A stretch of 64,000 nucleotides of DNA, from contig CM075773.1 in the NCBI GenBank assembly GCA_037974665.1, forward strand, positions 64,834,263-64,898,262. The letters are read 5' to 3'. Numbering within the stretch: the stretch's first letter is position 1; the number at the start of each line of letters is the position of its first letter. A program made the position numbers and the translations under genes. The DNA comes from Ehretia macrophylla. Taxonomy: Eukaryota > Streptophyta > Magnoliopsida > Boraginales > Ehretiaceae. This document shows positions 54,672 to 63,851 of the stretch, piece after piece. The notes below the pieces were generated by a model. It saw only the letters and a list, made by a program, of their open reading frames with translations. It did not search any database and was not told the origin of the DNA.

Positions 54672-55905
54672 TGTTAGCCTAAGGTCTTAAATCAAATGTT
54701 TTGATAATAACTAAAATCTTGATTATGATCTTAATGATTAAACTAATCACTTAATATGTGTCGATAATATTTATATGTGATTAGTTTTGATAAACAAACA
54801 ATGAAGATAGGTTGAATAAATGGTGAAGACATGATGAGCTTTCACTAGATCATTAAATGCTAAGATGTCCATTCACCTTTGAATAATGAAGAAGAAGATT
54901 CAAGAGGGAGTTACAACTGGTGGTGGCATTGAAATATCATTTGCCCTTAAGATGCTTGTAAAAGCTGAATTATGTGGTAAAATTGCTTAAATGATTTTGA
55001 ACTCATTTTGGAAAATGGTTTCACATGTTTTAAAATATTTTGAGAATCAATTTGTTATTTCAAAGAGGTTTTTAACACTTTGTTTCAAATTGATCCTATT
55101 GCCAAAAAGAAATTTCAAAGATAGTGCAAATTTCAATGTCAAAATTTTGCTCAAGTAGCTCAACTTGTTTTGGTTGCCAAGACTGGACAAGCCGGTTGAG
55201 CAAAGCCGGTCGAGGTACTCTACCAACTTAGCCAACTGACTTGGACAGTGAGAAAAAACTAGTCGTAGCTAGCCAATATTTTGAGCCTTTATATATTTCC
55301 CAATACCCCATTTTCACTATTTACCTCTTTTATTAATAAGCAGCAATTGTTCCAAAGCTTTTATATCATTTATTGCTCTATTTTTTCGCATTTATTGAGT
55401 TTAAACTTGCAAATCATTGAGCATTCAAGAGAGCTATAATTGTATCATTCTACTCTTGAGGATATATTTATTGTACTCATTTTTTATTTCAATCTTTGTT
55501 GTAAACAAATACTCTAGAGCTATATTTGAGATATTCATAGTATAGAAGAGTGTTGAGAAGTCTTCTTTGTGGACTCAAAGAAGTGAAGAGGCTTGTATTG
55601 CTCTTGTGGACTCAAGAGTAAAGGTAAGGTTAATTTGTTGTTTCACAAACTTTTGAAGAAGCAATCTTAGTAAAGGATTAAGCAAAGCCTAAGGAGGAAG
55701 ACCTTCGGTAGTACATATAAGCTTGACCAAACCACTATAAATCATTGTGCTAGCTCTTGCTCTCAACTCCTAATTGTTTTTATATTGGGCTCACTAGCTG
55801 TTTGCAAATTTGTATGATTAAAATTGTTGATCATTTAGCAATTTTAATTGGTAATAATTGACTACATACTTATTTCACCATCTCTTAAGTATATTTGCCC
55901 TAACA
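54672..55905 (+). repeat. 3' LTR of element C
   Basis: It begins 'tgttagcctaaggtc' and ends 'tatttgccctaaca', giving a 6-bp TGTTAG/CTAACA terminal inverted repeat. A TATA-like 'tatatatttccc' lies near 55292. Palindrome-like 'ccggttgagcaaagccggtcgag' words lie just upstream (about 55193-55217). No second LTR is in the window. Confidence 0.7.
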
Positions 55906-57136
55906 ACGCAATTCACTGGATTAAAGCTTGTCAACTGGACAAATCAGGCATTGGGTGCACTATTTCTTCCATGTGTCGCACCACACTAGATCATAACCTT
56001 CATCAGATCAGGCTCTCTCAAGATCATAACCTTCATCAGATAGACCATGGCCCACAGTATCAAAGCCTTACATCTGGAATCGAAAAACTCTTCAAAAAGT
56101 CTAGACAGACCGGACAGTTAATTTTTTACTCATATGAAATGGTCCTCACATGTGTGTGGCCTCCCATATTTTGTGAGTAAAAAGTTGACTAACCGATCAA
56201 TCTAGACTTTTTGAAGAGTTTCTCTAACCTTTAACCTAGTAACCCGAACCATTTCTATCTCTAAATTGTACTATCCGATTGACACTCCGTCAATGGCTAT
56301 GGATTCGTTGATGACTTGTGACCAAATAGAAACTCTCAAATTGCCGATCAGAGAACCAAAACTTTGTTAACCATCATCGCCCATTTCCATCATCCTTTTC
56401 ACTTTGCTGACACTACTATCGGCTTGGACAAGCTATGAAGACAATAGTAGCGTGTTCTTTTCACTTCGGCGACTCTCCTCCAGCCACGAATCTCTTCTAC
56501 CATCTTATATTTTATTTGACTTAACTTTTGAACACTTAAAAATATTTTTTATTAGTTTAGAAACTGAAATTAACATGTTTGGCCTATTTCTGAAATACCT
56601 TTACGTAAAAGTTGAAACTAATAAAAACTAAAAAATATAAGTTTCAAATTGAAACTTTTCAATAGTGATTTTTGTAAAGTTATTTTTCTTTTTCTTTCTC
56701 AAATATGCCCTACTGTATATTTAAAAGTTCAATATTTTCCTCAAATTTTATAAAATCTTAACATTACCTAACATAAGTTAAACCAATTAATAACTTTTAT
56801 TTAACAACACTTTTAACTAAAACTCTACTACCGAAAATTTTACACTTCTAATCAAAATTTCTGTCTTTGCTGATATTAGTGTCAATGTCTATTTTTATCA
56901 CACTAACCACGGACTGTGGCTTTACTCCTATGACATCAACACAAATTGTGGCGATGTTAGCATGCAACTAACTCTTCTGCAATAATACATTAGGGTTCGA
57001 TCTTGTCGTTTCGTGCACCCTCAACGCATCATGGCCACGTGCCCCTCAGTACAACACTAAAGTGTTCTATTCACGTCATTACCAATCTTCAAACTTAGGC
57101 TCTAATACTACTTTATTAGACTCTAATATTACTTTA
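55906..57136. other. Gene-free DNA with a foldback repeat
   Basis: No gene is supported. A 21-bp direct repeat 'agatcataaccttcatcagat' occurs twice (about 55988 and 56020), and the foldback at 56085-56221 is listed separately. The segment 57098-57139 contains two near copies of 'ctctaatactactttattaga'. Confidence 0.5.
56085..56221. repeat. 137-bp foldback element
   Basis: The ends 'aaactcttcaaaaagtctag' and 'ctagactttttgaagagttt' are perfectly inverted. Inverted similarity continues inward ('ttttttactcat' with 'gtgagtaaaaa'). It is a small hairpin-forming sequence, possibly a MITE. No target duplication was recognised. Confidence 0.7.
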
Positions 57137-57139
57137 TTA

Positions 57140-57439
57140 GAGTATCTCTAATAAGAACATATTATTTTTAACAATTTTTAGAAATTAGGTTTTTAAATTT
57201 AGAGTCAAAATACATAGACCCCGTCACTTTTATCAACTTTTTAACTAAAATAGAGACTCAATCATTTTTTGAGTCTTTAAATTTAGAAACCCAAAAAGTG
57301 ATTGGGTCTCTATTTTAATCAAAAAATCGATAAAAATGGTGGGTCTCATGTATTTTGACTCTAAATTTAGAGACTCAATCTCTAAAAATTATCAAAAATA
57401 GTATATTTTTATAAATAGTATCTCTCATTAAAAATACTC
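57140..57439. mobile_element. Palindromic MITE with TTA duplication
   Basis: The element runs 'gagtatctctaataaga' to 'tctcattaaaaatactc' and is flanked by TTA on both sides (57137-57139 and 57440-57442), the PIF/Harbinger pattern. Almost the whole 300 bp is one inverted repeat of two arms of about 150 bp ('tttagagtcaaaatacat', 'aaaatagagac..caatcatttttt'). A transcript would fold into a long hairpin. It has no coding capacity. Confidence 0.8.
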
Positions 57440-57442
57440 TTA

Positions 57443-57941
57443 AGAAGTAGGACACACGCACTCAAACAAAGCAAAATACACAATAGAATTTAGATTGAGA
57501 TTCCCTTATTCTATTCTTACTGGACTTAGACTTGAGAGAAAACACGAATAGTCGTTAATTTTGTAAGTAAAACATTTTGGTGGCATAACTACTAAGCTAT
57601 TGTAGGAGTCCAAAATAGCCAATTACAAAATTTTTAATAGCAAAATAACCATCCAACATAGCAATTGGATGTAAAAGGTCCTGCATTTTATATTCCATGA
57701 AAAAAGAACGAAAAGCTTGGCGACGGTCAAATAAATGATATTGTAAAATTTGTTACTTAAAATCATTAGCTTAATAATATATTTGTTAATATAGCTCGTC
57801 CTTGGTAGATCATCTTCATTTATTACTATTAGAAGAATACTCTTTGATTAGGGTGGTTGGGTTGGGTTGGGTTGGGTTGGGTAGGGTTGGGTTAGGATAG
57901 AGCGAGTGAAAAAAGATGGTGAGAGGGAAAAGTCAAGGTAC
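57443..57941. other. Gene-free DNA with GGGTT microsatellite
   Basis: No gene is supported. At about 57850-57897 'gggtt' is repeated with small changes ('gggtagggttgggttagg'). Directly before the LINE tail, 'agtcaagg' (57931-57938) is a candidate LINE target duplication. Confidence 0.6.
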
Positions 57942-58620
57942 TTTTTTTTTTTTTTTTTGTTAAGTAAGTAAGTATATTCATTTCAAAGTAATAAACTTCA
58001 AATAGAGATACAAAATAAGAATGTTCCAGACCTATTTTAGCAAAAACTCAATATTTCACTTTTTACAAATATTCCTATTTATGTTATTGTTTCTAAATCT
58101 ACAGTGAAGGCGAATCTTTTACCTAACAACAACCATAGTCATAACAAAAAATTACTTCTCAAATAAAACACTTTTATCATGCATTCTATTGTTCCTCTCC
58201 ATCCAAATATTATAGACCACAGAACCAACAAGGAGACGAGTCAAGACTGCTTGAAGACTTGTACCCTTGCAAAAGCTATTGCTCTATTGCAGCAAGTCAT
58301 CCCATCTCGATATTCGTCCATCAATCAAGCACAAGCTCAAGCCCTTTTTCCAGATTCTTGCACAAAGACTACACTGAAAAAATAAACGATCCCTGTCTTC
58401 TACAACCAAGTAGCAAAAAATACATAAACCATTTGTATTCAGTCCCCAAGATAGCATCTTCCATTTAGTCGGGAGGCGATTAGTAATAGCAAGCCAGAGG
58501 ATAAAACTATGCTTCTGAATACGAAACCTATCCTAGACAAGAAAATGTCAAGGGACAGTTGGATTTCTACTTCTACAAGTTTCCCAAGCAGAAGAGATGG
58601 GGAAAACTCCATTTGATCCC
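57942..58620 (-). pseudogene. LINE relic 2, 3' part with poly(A) tail
   Basis: The 17 T residues at 57942-57958 are the poly(A) tail on the minus strand. Reading leftward from 58620, fragments encode 'HSFILWLAITNRLPTKWKML' and 'GLCIFCYLVVEDRDRLFF', the zf-RVT domain at the end of plant LINE ORF2, followed by a decayed C-terminus and a 3' untranslated region. It continues element 63100-63789 across Copia F. Several stops and frameshifts are present. Confidence 0.85.
58616..58620. repeat. Target-site duplication of Copia F, left
   Basis: 'atccc' here is repeated exactly at 63100-63104, directly outside the two LTRs. Confidence 0.9.
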
Positions 58621-58837
58621 TGTCAAGACGTAGTCTTTGTATCTATCTAGAACACACTTGGTAGATAGCTTATCTTTATCCACTGCAACTTCCTGATAGT
58701 CAATAGACATTTTAAACTCCTAGTAACTAGGATGTAGTTTGTATCAGTATTATCTTTCTGATGTATATAAGCCTACGTAGGCTAAACACTTGTGTATTAT
58801 GAATACATTCAAAAGCTTTGCTACTCAAATCTCTTCA
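58621..58837 (+). repeat. 5' LTR of Copia F
   Basis: It starts 'tgtcaagacgtag' and ends 'caaatctcttca'. TATA 'tatataa' lies at 58764-58770, directly followed by the 14-bp perfect palindrome 'agcctacgtaggct' (58770-58783). It is identical to the 3' copy as far as I can read. Confidence 0.95.
58764..58783 (+). promoter_or_regulatory. TATA box and adjoining palindrome in Copia F LTR
   Basis: 'tatataa' overlaps the start of 'agcctacgtaggct'. The palindrome would sit close to the transcription start, so it could act as a DNA binding site or as a short hairpin near the RNA 5' end. It is repeated at 63032-63045. Confidence 0.65.
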
Positions 58838-58851
58838 TGGTAATCAGAGCC
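58838..58851 (+). other. Primer-binding site of Copia F
   Basis: 'tggtaatcagagcc' directly follows the LTR. It differs from the usual initiator-Met tRNA site 'tggtatcagagcc' by one inserted A. Confidence 0.85.
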
Positions 58852-58952
58852 ACATTGACTCTAAACGAGTAGTTTTTTTTCCCCGCAGTGCACTCATTTC
58901 TCGATTTTTGAGCAGCAATCCTTTTCATTTCTCTGCATACTCAGTGTGCACC

Positions 58953-59850
58953 ATGTCTGCGTCTCAGTCTTCATTTGCCGGCACCAGTGTTACTGTCGCT
59001 TCCGCATCTTCTTCTACAGATGGCCTTATTGCCATTAATGCCGCTGCCCAGCTTCCGCTTAAGTTGACTCCGCAAAATTTTCCCTCATGGAAGGCGCAAT
59101 TTGATGCCCTTCTCATTGGGTATGATCTCATGGGGTACCTTGATGGTTCCTTGCCATGTCCTTCACCTACTATTGTCTCGGCTGATCGAACAACACCAAA
59201 TCCAGCTTATTCGGTGTGGATTCATCAGGACAAGTTCTTGCTTCATGCCATTCTGGCATCTTTATCTGAGGGTGTTACGGCTCTCTATTCCTCAGCTATA
59301 ACTTCGAAGGCGGCCTGGGACAAACTTCTAAAATTATATGCAAATAAGTCTAGGTCTCGGGTCATGAGTTTGAAGGAAAAGCTTACAAATATCTCCAAGG
59401 GTACTCAGTCCGTGACTGCCTATCTTCAAACAATTCGCAGCACTGCCGATGAGTTGGCCATTGTGGGCGCTCCTATTGGTGATGATGATCTTACTCTTTT
59501 TACTCTAAATGGTCTTGGCCCTGCTTTTAAGGAAATTTCAGCGGCACTTCGGGCTCGTGACACCGCCATTTCATTTGAGGAATTGTATGATAAATTGGTT
59601 GAATATGAAATAACTTTACAGAGGGAGGATACTCGCACCTCTGCTTCTGCTTTTATTACAGTAAATGCCACGTAATCTTCCCACAATCAGTCTGGTTTTT
59701 CCTCTTTCAAATAGAATGGGCAATCTTCTTCTCACAACAAACCCAAGGGTTCGTAACAGTGGCGCAAGAATGGTAATAGGGGCAATCAAAATAAGCCTCC
59801 AGTTGTTTGTCAATTCTGTGATAAGAAAGGCCATATGGCTAAGAATTGTT
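58953..59850 (+). pseudogene. Copia F gag with zinc knuckle
   Basis: The ATG at 58953 is chosen because it follows 'cacc' and starts the Ser/Ala-rich 'MSASQSSFAGTS' leader; the frame itself is open further upstream. The gag domain has 'NAAAQLPLKLTPQNFPSWK', 'LIGYDLMGYLDGSLPCP', 'SKAAWDKLLKLYANKSRSRV' and 'FEELYDKLVEYEITLQRED'. Stops at 59673-59675 (TAA), about 59712-59714 (TAG) and about 59757-59759 (TAA) follow in the same frame, which then encodes an intact CX2CX4HX4C knuckle 'CQFCDKKGHMAKNC' (59808-59849). So the gene is in one frame with three nonsense changes and no frameshift. Confidence 0.92.
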
Positions 59851-59960
59851 TTACTGCCAAGAAGCTTATGCAACAACCCACGGCAAATCATACTACTACT
59901 AGGCCGTCGACTTCAAACACATGGCTTCTTGATTCAGGGGCGTCACACCATGTGACTAGT
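59851..59960 (+). pseudogene. Copia F protease, N-terminal remnant
   Basis: It continues the gag frame to the active site 'WLLDSGASHHVTS' (Asp at 59931-59933). Copia homology stops at 59960. The open frame that continues to 60035 is only the reverse complement of the integrase-end coding sequence. The rest of the protease is missing. Confidence 0.9.
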
Positions 59961-61311
59961 TTGAAGATGTTATTTTTTGATCGAGTGACAACGCGTGGTT
60001 CTATCATAGAAGTGGGGGGTAATGTTGAGGACTGAGAAGTGACAGATTTAGATTGAATAACTTGAGCTATTGATGAAGGACTGGAAGACACAACATTAGG
60101 CGACAAAGAGAGATGAGAATCATACCTAGAGGGTGCCAACTGTTCAGATTGAAGCAGGGGAGACGACACAAGTGTCCTGGGAGTAGTCGGTGTTGTGGGC
60201 AAATCATGAGCACGTGGTGCAATTGAAAGAGCAGCAGAACTGGGAGCATTGTTATGCGAATTAAAGGGTGGAGTAGAGGTGCGAAAGACAAGAGGTTGAA
60301 GAGCCGCTAAAGCTTTGGAGCAAGACGTCCATGATGACACATCTGATGTGGGATTTGAACCAGACTGAGTAGTGGTAAAATAAAATTGGGCCTCCACAAA
60401 TTGTACATGACGAGAGACATAGAGCTTACGAGCAATTGGGTCATAATATTTGTACGCATTGTGTATGTTGGAGTAGCCCAAAAAAACACAAGGTTTGGAA
60501 CGTACTTGAAGTTTATGGGAATTGTATGGCCGAAGCCAAGGAAAACAAACGCAGCCAAAAACACGAAGTTTTGCATAATGAGGTAGGTGACCAAATAACG
60601 CTTGAAAAAGAGTGTTATGCTTAAGAATCGTTGTAGGGAGGCGATTAATAAGATAAACCACAGTTAAAAAAACATGAGACCAATAGGAAATAGGAAGCTG
60701 AGTTGTGTGAAGTAATGCAAGACCCATTTCGACTATGTGCCTATGCCGACGCTCAACAGAACCAACATGTTCTGGGGTATATGGCGGGGAAACTAGGTGT
60801 TGTATACCTTGGTTTTCAAAAAAAGATTTGAGGCCTTTATACTCTGTGCCACCATCAGAATAAAGTGTTACAATTGATTTGCTGAAGTATTTTTCAACCA
60901 TTGGCTTGAATTTTTGAAAAATGAGAAAGACATCAGATTTATACTGCATCGGAAAAAGCCATACATATTTAGTGAAATGATCCACAAATAGAACATAATA
61001 TCAAAATCCATCAATAGACTGAATTGGGGAAGGCCCCCAAACATCAGTATAGATTAAGTCCAGAGGATGACAACTTTGCAAAGTAGAAGCGCCAAAGGGC
61101 AGCTTGTGACTTTTGTTACAGAGGCAAGAATGACAAGAAATGTCTAATTTATTACTTGACACAGAAATACATTTATTCCGAAAAAGATAACTAAGAACTT
61201 TTCTGGAGGGATGGCGTAATCGTTGATGCCAGTGGATCGGAGAAGCTCGCACGTGCACATGAGTAGCAGAAGGTGAAGCTTGACTGAAACTGCTCACGGC
61301 AGGCCACTCGT
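59960..61311 (-). pseudogene. Inverted integrase block of Copia F
   Basis: On the minus strand from 61311 downward: 'VSSFSQASPSATHVHVRA', 'IHWHQRLRHPSRKVLSYLF', 'CHSCLCNKSHKLPFG' (His-Cys domain), 'HPLDLIYTDVWGPSP' (first catalytic Asp), a TGA stop near 61001, then 'VDHFTKYVWLF', 'VTLYSDGGTEYKGL' (second Asp) and 'TPEHVGSVERRHRHIVEMGL' (catalytic Glu). The C-terminal part runs to 'RVVTRSKNNIFK', which ends at the left breakpoint 59960-59963. Apart from the stop it is in one frame and well preserved. It points opposite to the rest of the element, so it cannot be made as part of the polyprotein. Confidence 0.95.
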
Positions 61312-62882
61312 AAACGTCATCCCCTTCCCACTCCCATTGAACCCACTCGCGGTTCGCAAGCTCTTAATGATCCTAAGTGGCTCGCTGCGATGCGTGATGA
61401 GGTTTCGGCATTACATAAGAATCATACATGGGTGCTCGTTCCTCGACCCCCCAATCACAACGTTGTGGGCTGCAAGTGGGTTTTCCGAATTAAATGAAAT
61501 CCGGATGGCTCGATTGCATGCTATAAGGCACGATTAGTGGCCCAAGGTTTTAGTCAGCATCCGGGAATAGATTATCATGATACATTTAGTCCTGTTGTCA
61601 AACCCACAACAATCCGTGTTGTCTTGTCAATAGCGTTAAGTTTTGGGTGGTCTATTAATCAGCTTGATGTTAACAATGCTTTTTTGCATGGTCGTCTTAC
61701 TGAAAAAGTTTTTATGGCACAACCTCCTGGCTTCACTGATGTCTTGTATCCCGATCATGTATGTTGTTTAAAAAAGGCTATTTATGGTTTGAAACAAGCA
61801 CCTCGTGCTTGGTACACTGAGTTAAAAACCTTTCTACTTCAATTTGGTTTTCAAAACTCAAAGTCCGATGCGTCGTTGTTTATCTATAGGTGTGGTTCTG
61901 CACTAATGTATTTTCTAGTTTATGTGGATGATCTGCTTGTGACAGGGAATTGCCCTAACACCATCACTCAGTTCATTGCAGTCATCTCAAAGAGGTTTTC
62001 TGTTAAAGATCTTGGTTCGTTGAGTTATTTTCTTGGCATAGAGGCAGTGCACACATCCAAGGGCTTATTTTTATCCCAACATAAATACATTAGGGATCTT
62101 CTTGACAAACATCACCTCAGTGGTATTAAGGAAGCCACAACACCCATGAGTTCGACTGGAAGATTAGTGCTTCATGATGGGTCACCACCGGCAGATGGCT
62201 CGGTCTATAGGAGCCTTGTTGGAGGTCTTCAATACCTACTTTTAACGAGGCCGGATATTGCTTTTTCTGTCAATCGCCTAGCACAGTTCATGCATGCTCC
62301 AAGTCAAGCTCATTGGTCTGCCGCAAAAAAGCTGTTGCGTTATCTTAAGCGCACTATACATTTTGGTCTTTATCTTTTGAGCACTCAGTCTTTGAATCTG
62401 CAAGCATATTCTGATTCTGATTGGGCAGGGGATCGTGATGATTATACTTCTACTACTGCCTTCATTCTCTGCCTTGGTAATAATCCTATCTCTTGGTGCT
62501 CGAAAAAACAAAAGACGGTTGCTCGTTCCTCCACTGAAGCTGAATATCGTGCCATTGCTGCCACAACGGCTGAACTTGCATAGGTTTCGAATTTGTTGTC
62601 TGAGCTTGGTCTTAAACCTTCCCAGCCACCGACTATTTTTTGTGATAATTTAGGAGCTACTTTTCTATGTGCTAATCCAGTTTTTCATTCACGGATGAAG
62701 CATATTGCACTTGATTATCATTTTGTTAGAGATAAGGTACTTGCAGGTGATCTTAAGGTGGCTCACATTCACACTTCACGCCAACTAGCTGATGTCCTAA
62801 CAAAGCCACTACCAAAGCTGCAGTTTAGCAATTTGAGGCCCAAGATTGGTGTCACTAATGGCACCACAATCTTGCAGGGGCA
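61312..62882 (+). pseudogene. Copia F reverse transcriptase and RNase H
   Basis: From the right breakpoint the frame encodes 'RHPLPTPIEPTRGSQALNDP' and 'WVLVPRPPNHNVVGCKWVF', and reaches a TGA stop at 61495-61497. It then runs openly to 62580 with '[20 protein letters not shown]', '[19 protein letters not shown]', '[12 protein letters not shown]' (YVDD near 61921), '[14 protein letters not shown]', '[13 protein letters not shown]' and '[12 protein letters not shown]'. A TAG at 62581-62583 interrupts it where a conserved Trp is normal. The RNase H end '[20 protein letters not shown]' follows to the stop 62893-62895, inside the 3' LTR. No frameshift is seen. Confidence 0.93.
62868..62882 (+). 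other. Putative polypurine tract of Copia F
   Basis: 'aatcttgcaggggca' directly precedes the 3' LTR start; 'caggggca' is the only purine-rich sequence at the place where the plus-strand primer is expected. It is short and overlaps pol coding. Confidence 0.55.
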
Positions 62883-63099
62883 TGTCAAGACGTAGTCTTT
62901 GTATCTATCTAGAACACACTTGGTAGATAGCTTATCTTTATCCACTGCAACTTCCTGATAGTCAATAGACATTTTAAACTCCTAGTAACTAGGATGTAGT
63001 TTGTATCAGTATTATCTTTCTGATGTATATAAGCCTACGTAGGCTAAACACTTGTGTATTATGAATACATTCAAAAGCTTTGCTACTCAAATCTCTTCA
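62883..63099 (+). repeat. 3' LTR of Copia F
   Basis: 217 bp, no difference from 58621-58837 found by eye. The pol stop codon lies 11-13 bases inside it. It is followed by the target duplication 'atccc' (63100-63104). Confidence 0.95.
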
Positions 63100-63789
63100 A
63101 TCCCGAACGCCAAAGGAACCTATTGTCCTTGTGAGGTTGAGGCAGAAGGTTATGAAGATTATGAAAAATTTCAACCATCCTTTGATCACCCCCATCCCAG
63201 AACAATTTCTCCCAGAAATGAGCCTGGAAACTTTGTCATCCCAATTCCTTGGATTATCGCCATCAATAGTAATGTTGAAATGTCTAGTCAAACAACCAAA
63301 TGGATGCCATGAATCATGCCAGAAAAAAAAAAAAAAAAGGCTGAGTTTCCATTGTCAATCTTGCTGTCAACAAGCAATCTAACTTCATTTCTGATCATTT
63401 TCATAAGCTTCTTCTAGGCCCAAGTCGAACTGTTTGTAACTTTTGCCACCGAAATAAATTGGCCTTTAAGAAGGTTTCTGTCAACCCAATGCCCCCAAAT
63501 AGACTCCTTTTTGGTGTTCATATTCCATATATGTTTAAACATAGCTGCTTTATTACGTTCAGTGAAACTCCTGATACCCAAACCACCCTCAATATAAGGC
63601 TTACAAACATCGGACCAAGCAACTCTCGCCCCAGCTCCAGTACCATCATTTCTTTTCCACAAGAAAGAGGCACACTTACTCTCAACAAGTTTCACAATGC
63701 TTTTAGGTAGAACAAAGATACTTGCCCAGAAGGCTTGAGTATTAGAAAGCATCGATTTGAGCAAACCCAAATGCCCCGAGTAGTCAAGG
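63100..63789 (-). pseudogene. LINE relic 2, RT C-terminal part
   Basis: On the minus strand from the right, an open block (63770-63414) encodes 'FWASIFVLPKSIVKLVESKC', 'FLWKRNDGTGAGARVAWSDV' and 'PYIEGGLGIRSFTERNKAAM', the classic region after the RT domain of plant LINE ORF2. Then comes 'WHPFGCLTRHFNITID' (about 63310), parallel to LINE relic 1. It is interrupted at 63104 by Copia F and continues at 58620. The 5' end near 63789 lies beside 'agtcaagg' (63782-63789), which also precedes the poly(A) tail at 57931-57938, so a 5'-truncated insertion with an 8-bp duplication is plausible. Confidence 0.88.
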
Positions 63790-63806
63790 CAGTTTTAAGA
63801 TAGGGT

Positions 63807-63851
63807 AGAGAGAGAGAGAGAGAGAGGAATTTTTTTTTTTTTTTTTTTTTT
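63807..63851. repeat. AG microsatellite and T run
   Basis: About ten AG units (63807-63827) are followed by 22 T residues (63830-63851). The T run could be the tail of another minus-strand retroelement to the right, but nothing downstream supports this. Confidence 0.9.

Larger units (their letters stand above)
51959..55905 (+). mobile_element. 3' half of a Sirevirus-like Copia element C
   Basis: It consists of the Copia RT/RNase H end, a long region with a decayed downstream frame, purine-rich tracts and one 1234-bp LTR with TGTTAG..CTAACA ends. Coding after RNase H, several 'aaggggga/agaagtttg' tracts and an LTR opening with 'ttttgataataact' are Sirevirus-like features. The 5' half, including its LTR, gag, protease and integrase, is absent, because element B adjoins at 51958 and a LINE relic lies beyond B. 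Confidence 0.75.
58621..63099 (+). mobile_element. Young Copia element F with internal inversion
   Basis: Two 217-bp LTRs (58621-58837 and 62883-63099) show no difference by eye, and an exact 5-bp target duplication 'atccc' flanks the 4479-bp element. Together these mean a very recent insertion. The order on the plus strand is primer site, gag, zinc knuckle and protease start. Then comes an inverted block (about 59960-61311) encoding the pre-integrase domain and integrase on the minus strand, then RT and RNase H on the plus strand again. About 100 residues of protease and pre-integrase are missing. At least six stops interrupt the genes. It must have been copied with proteins from another element. 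It sits in LINE relic 2 and is related to element D. Confidence 0.95.

Noticed and set aside
57850..57897. GGGTT repeats as an interstitial telomere tract
   Set aside because: The usual plant telomere unit is TTTAGGG. Here the unit is a degenerate GGGTT pentamer, so a plain microsatellite is the better reading.
59888..60985. An independent host gene on the minus strand
   Set aside because: The protein is a Copia integrase with His-Cys, Asp, Asp and Glu landmarks, and its flanks are gag and RT of the same element, so it is an inverted internal block and not a host gene.
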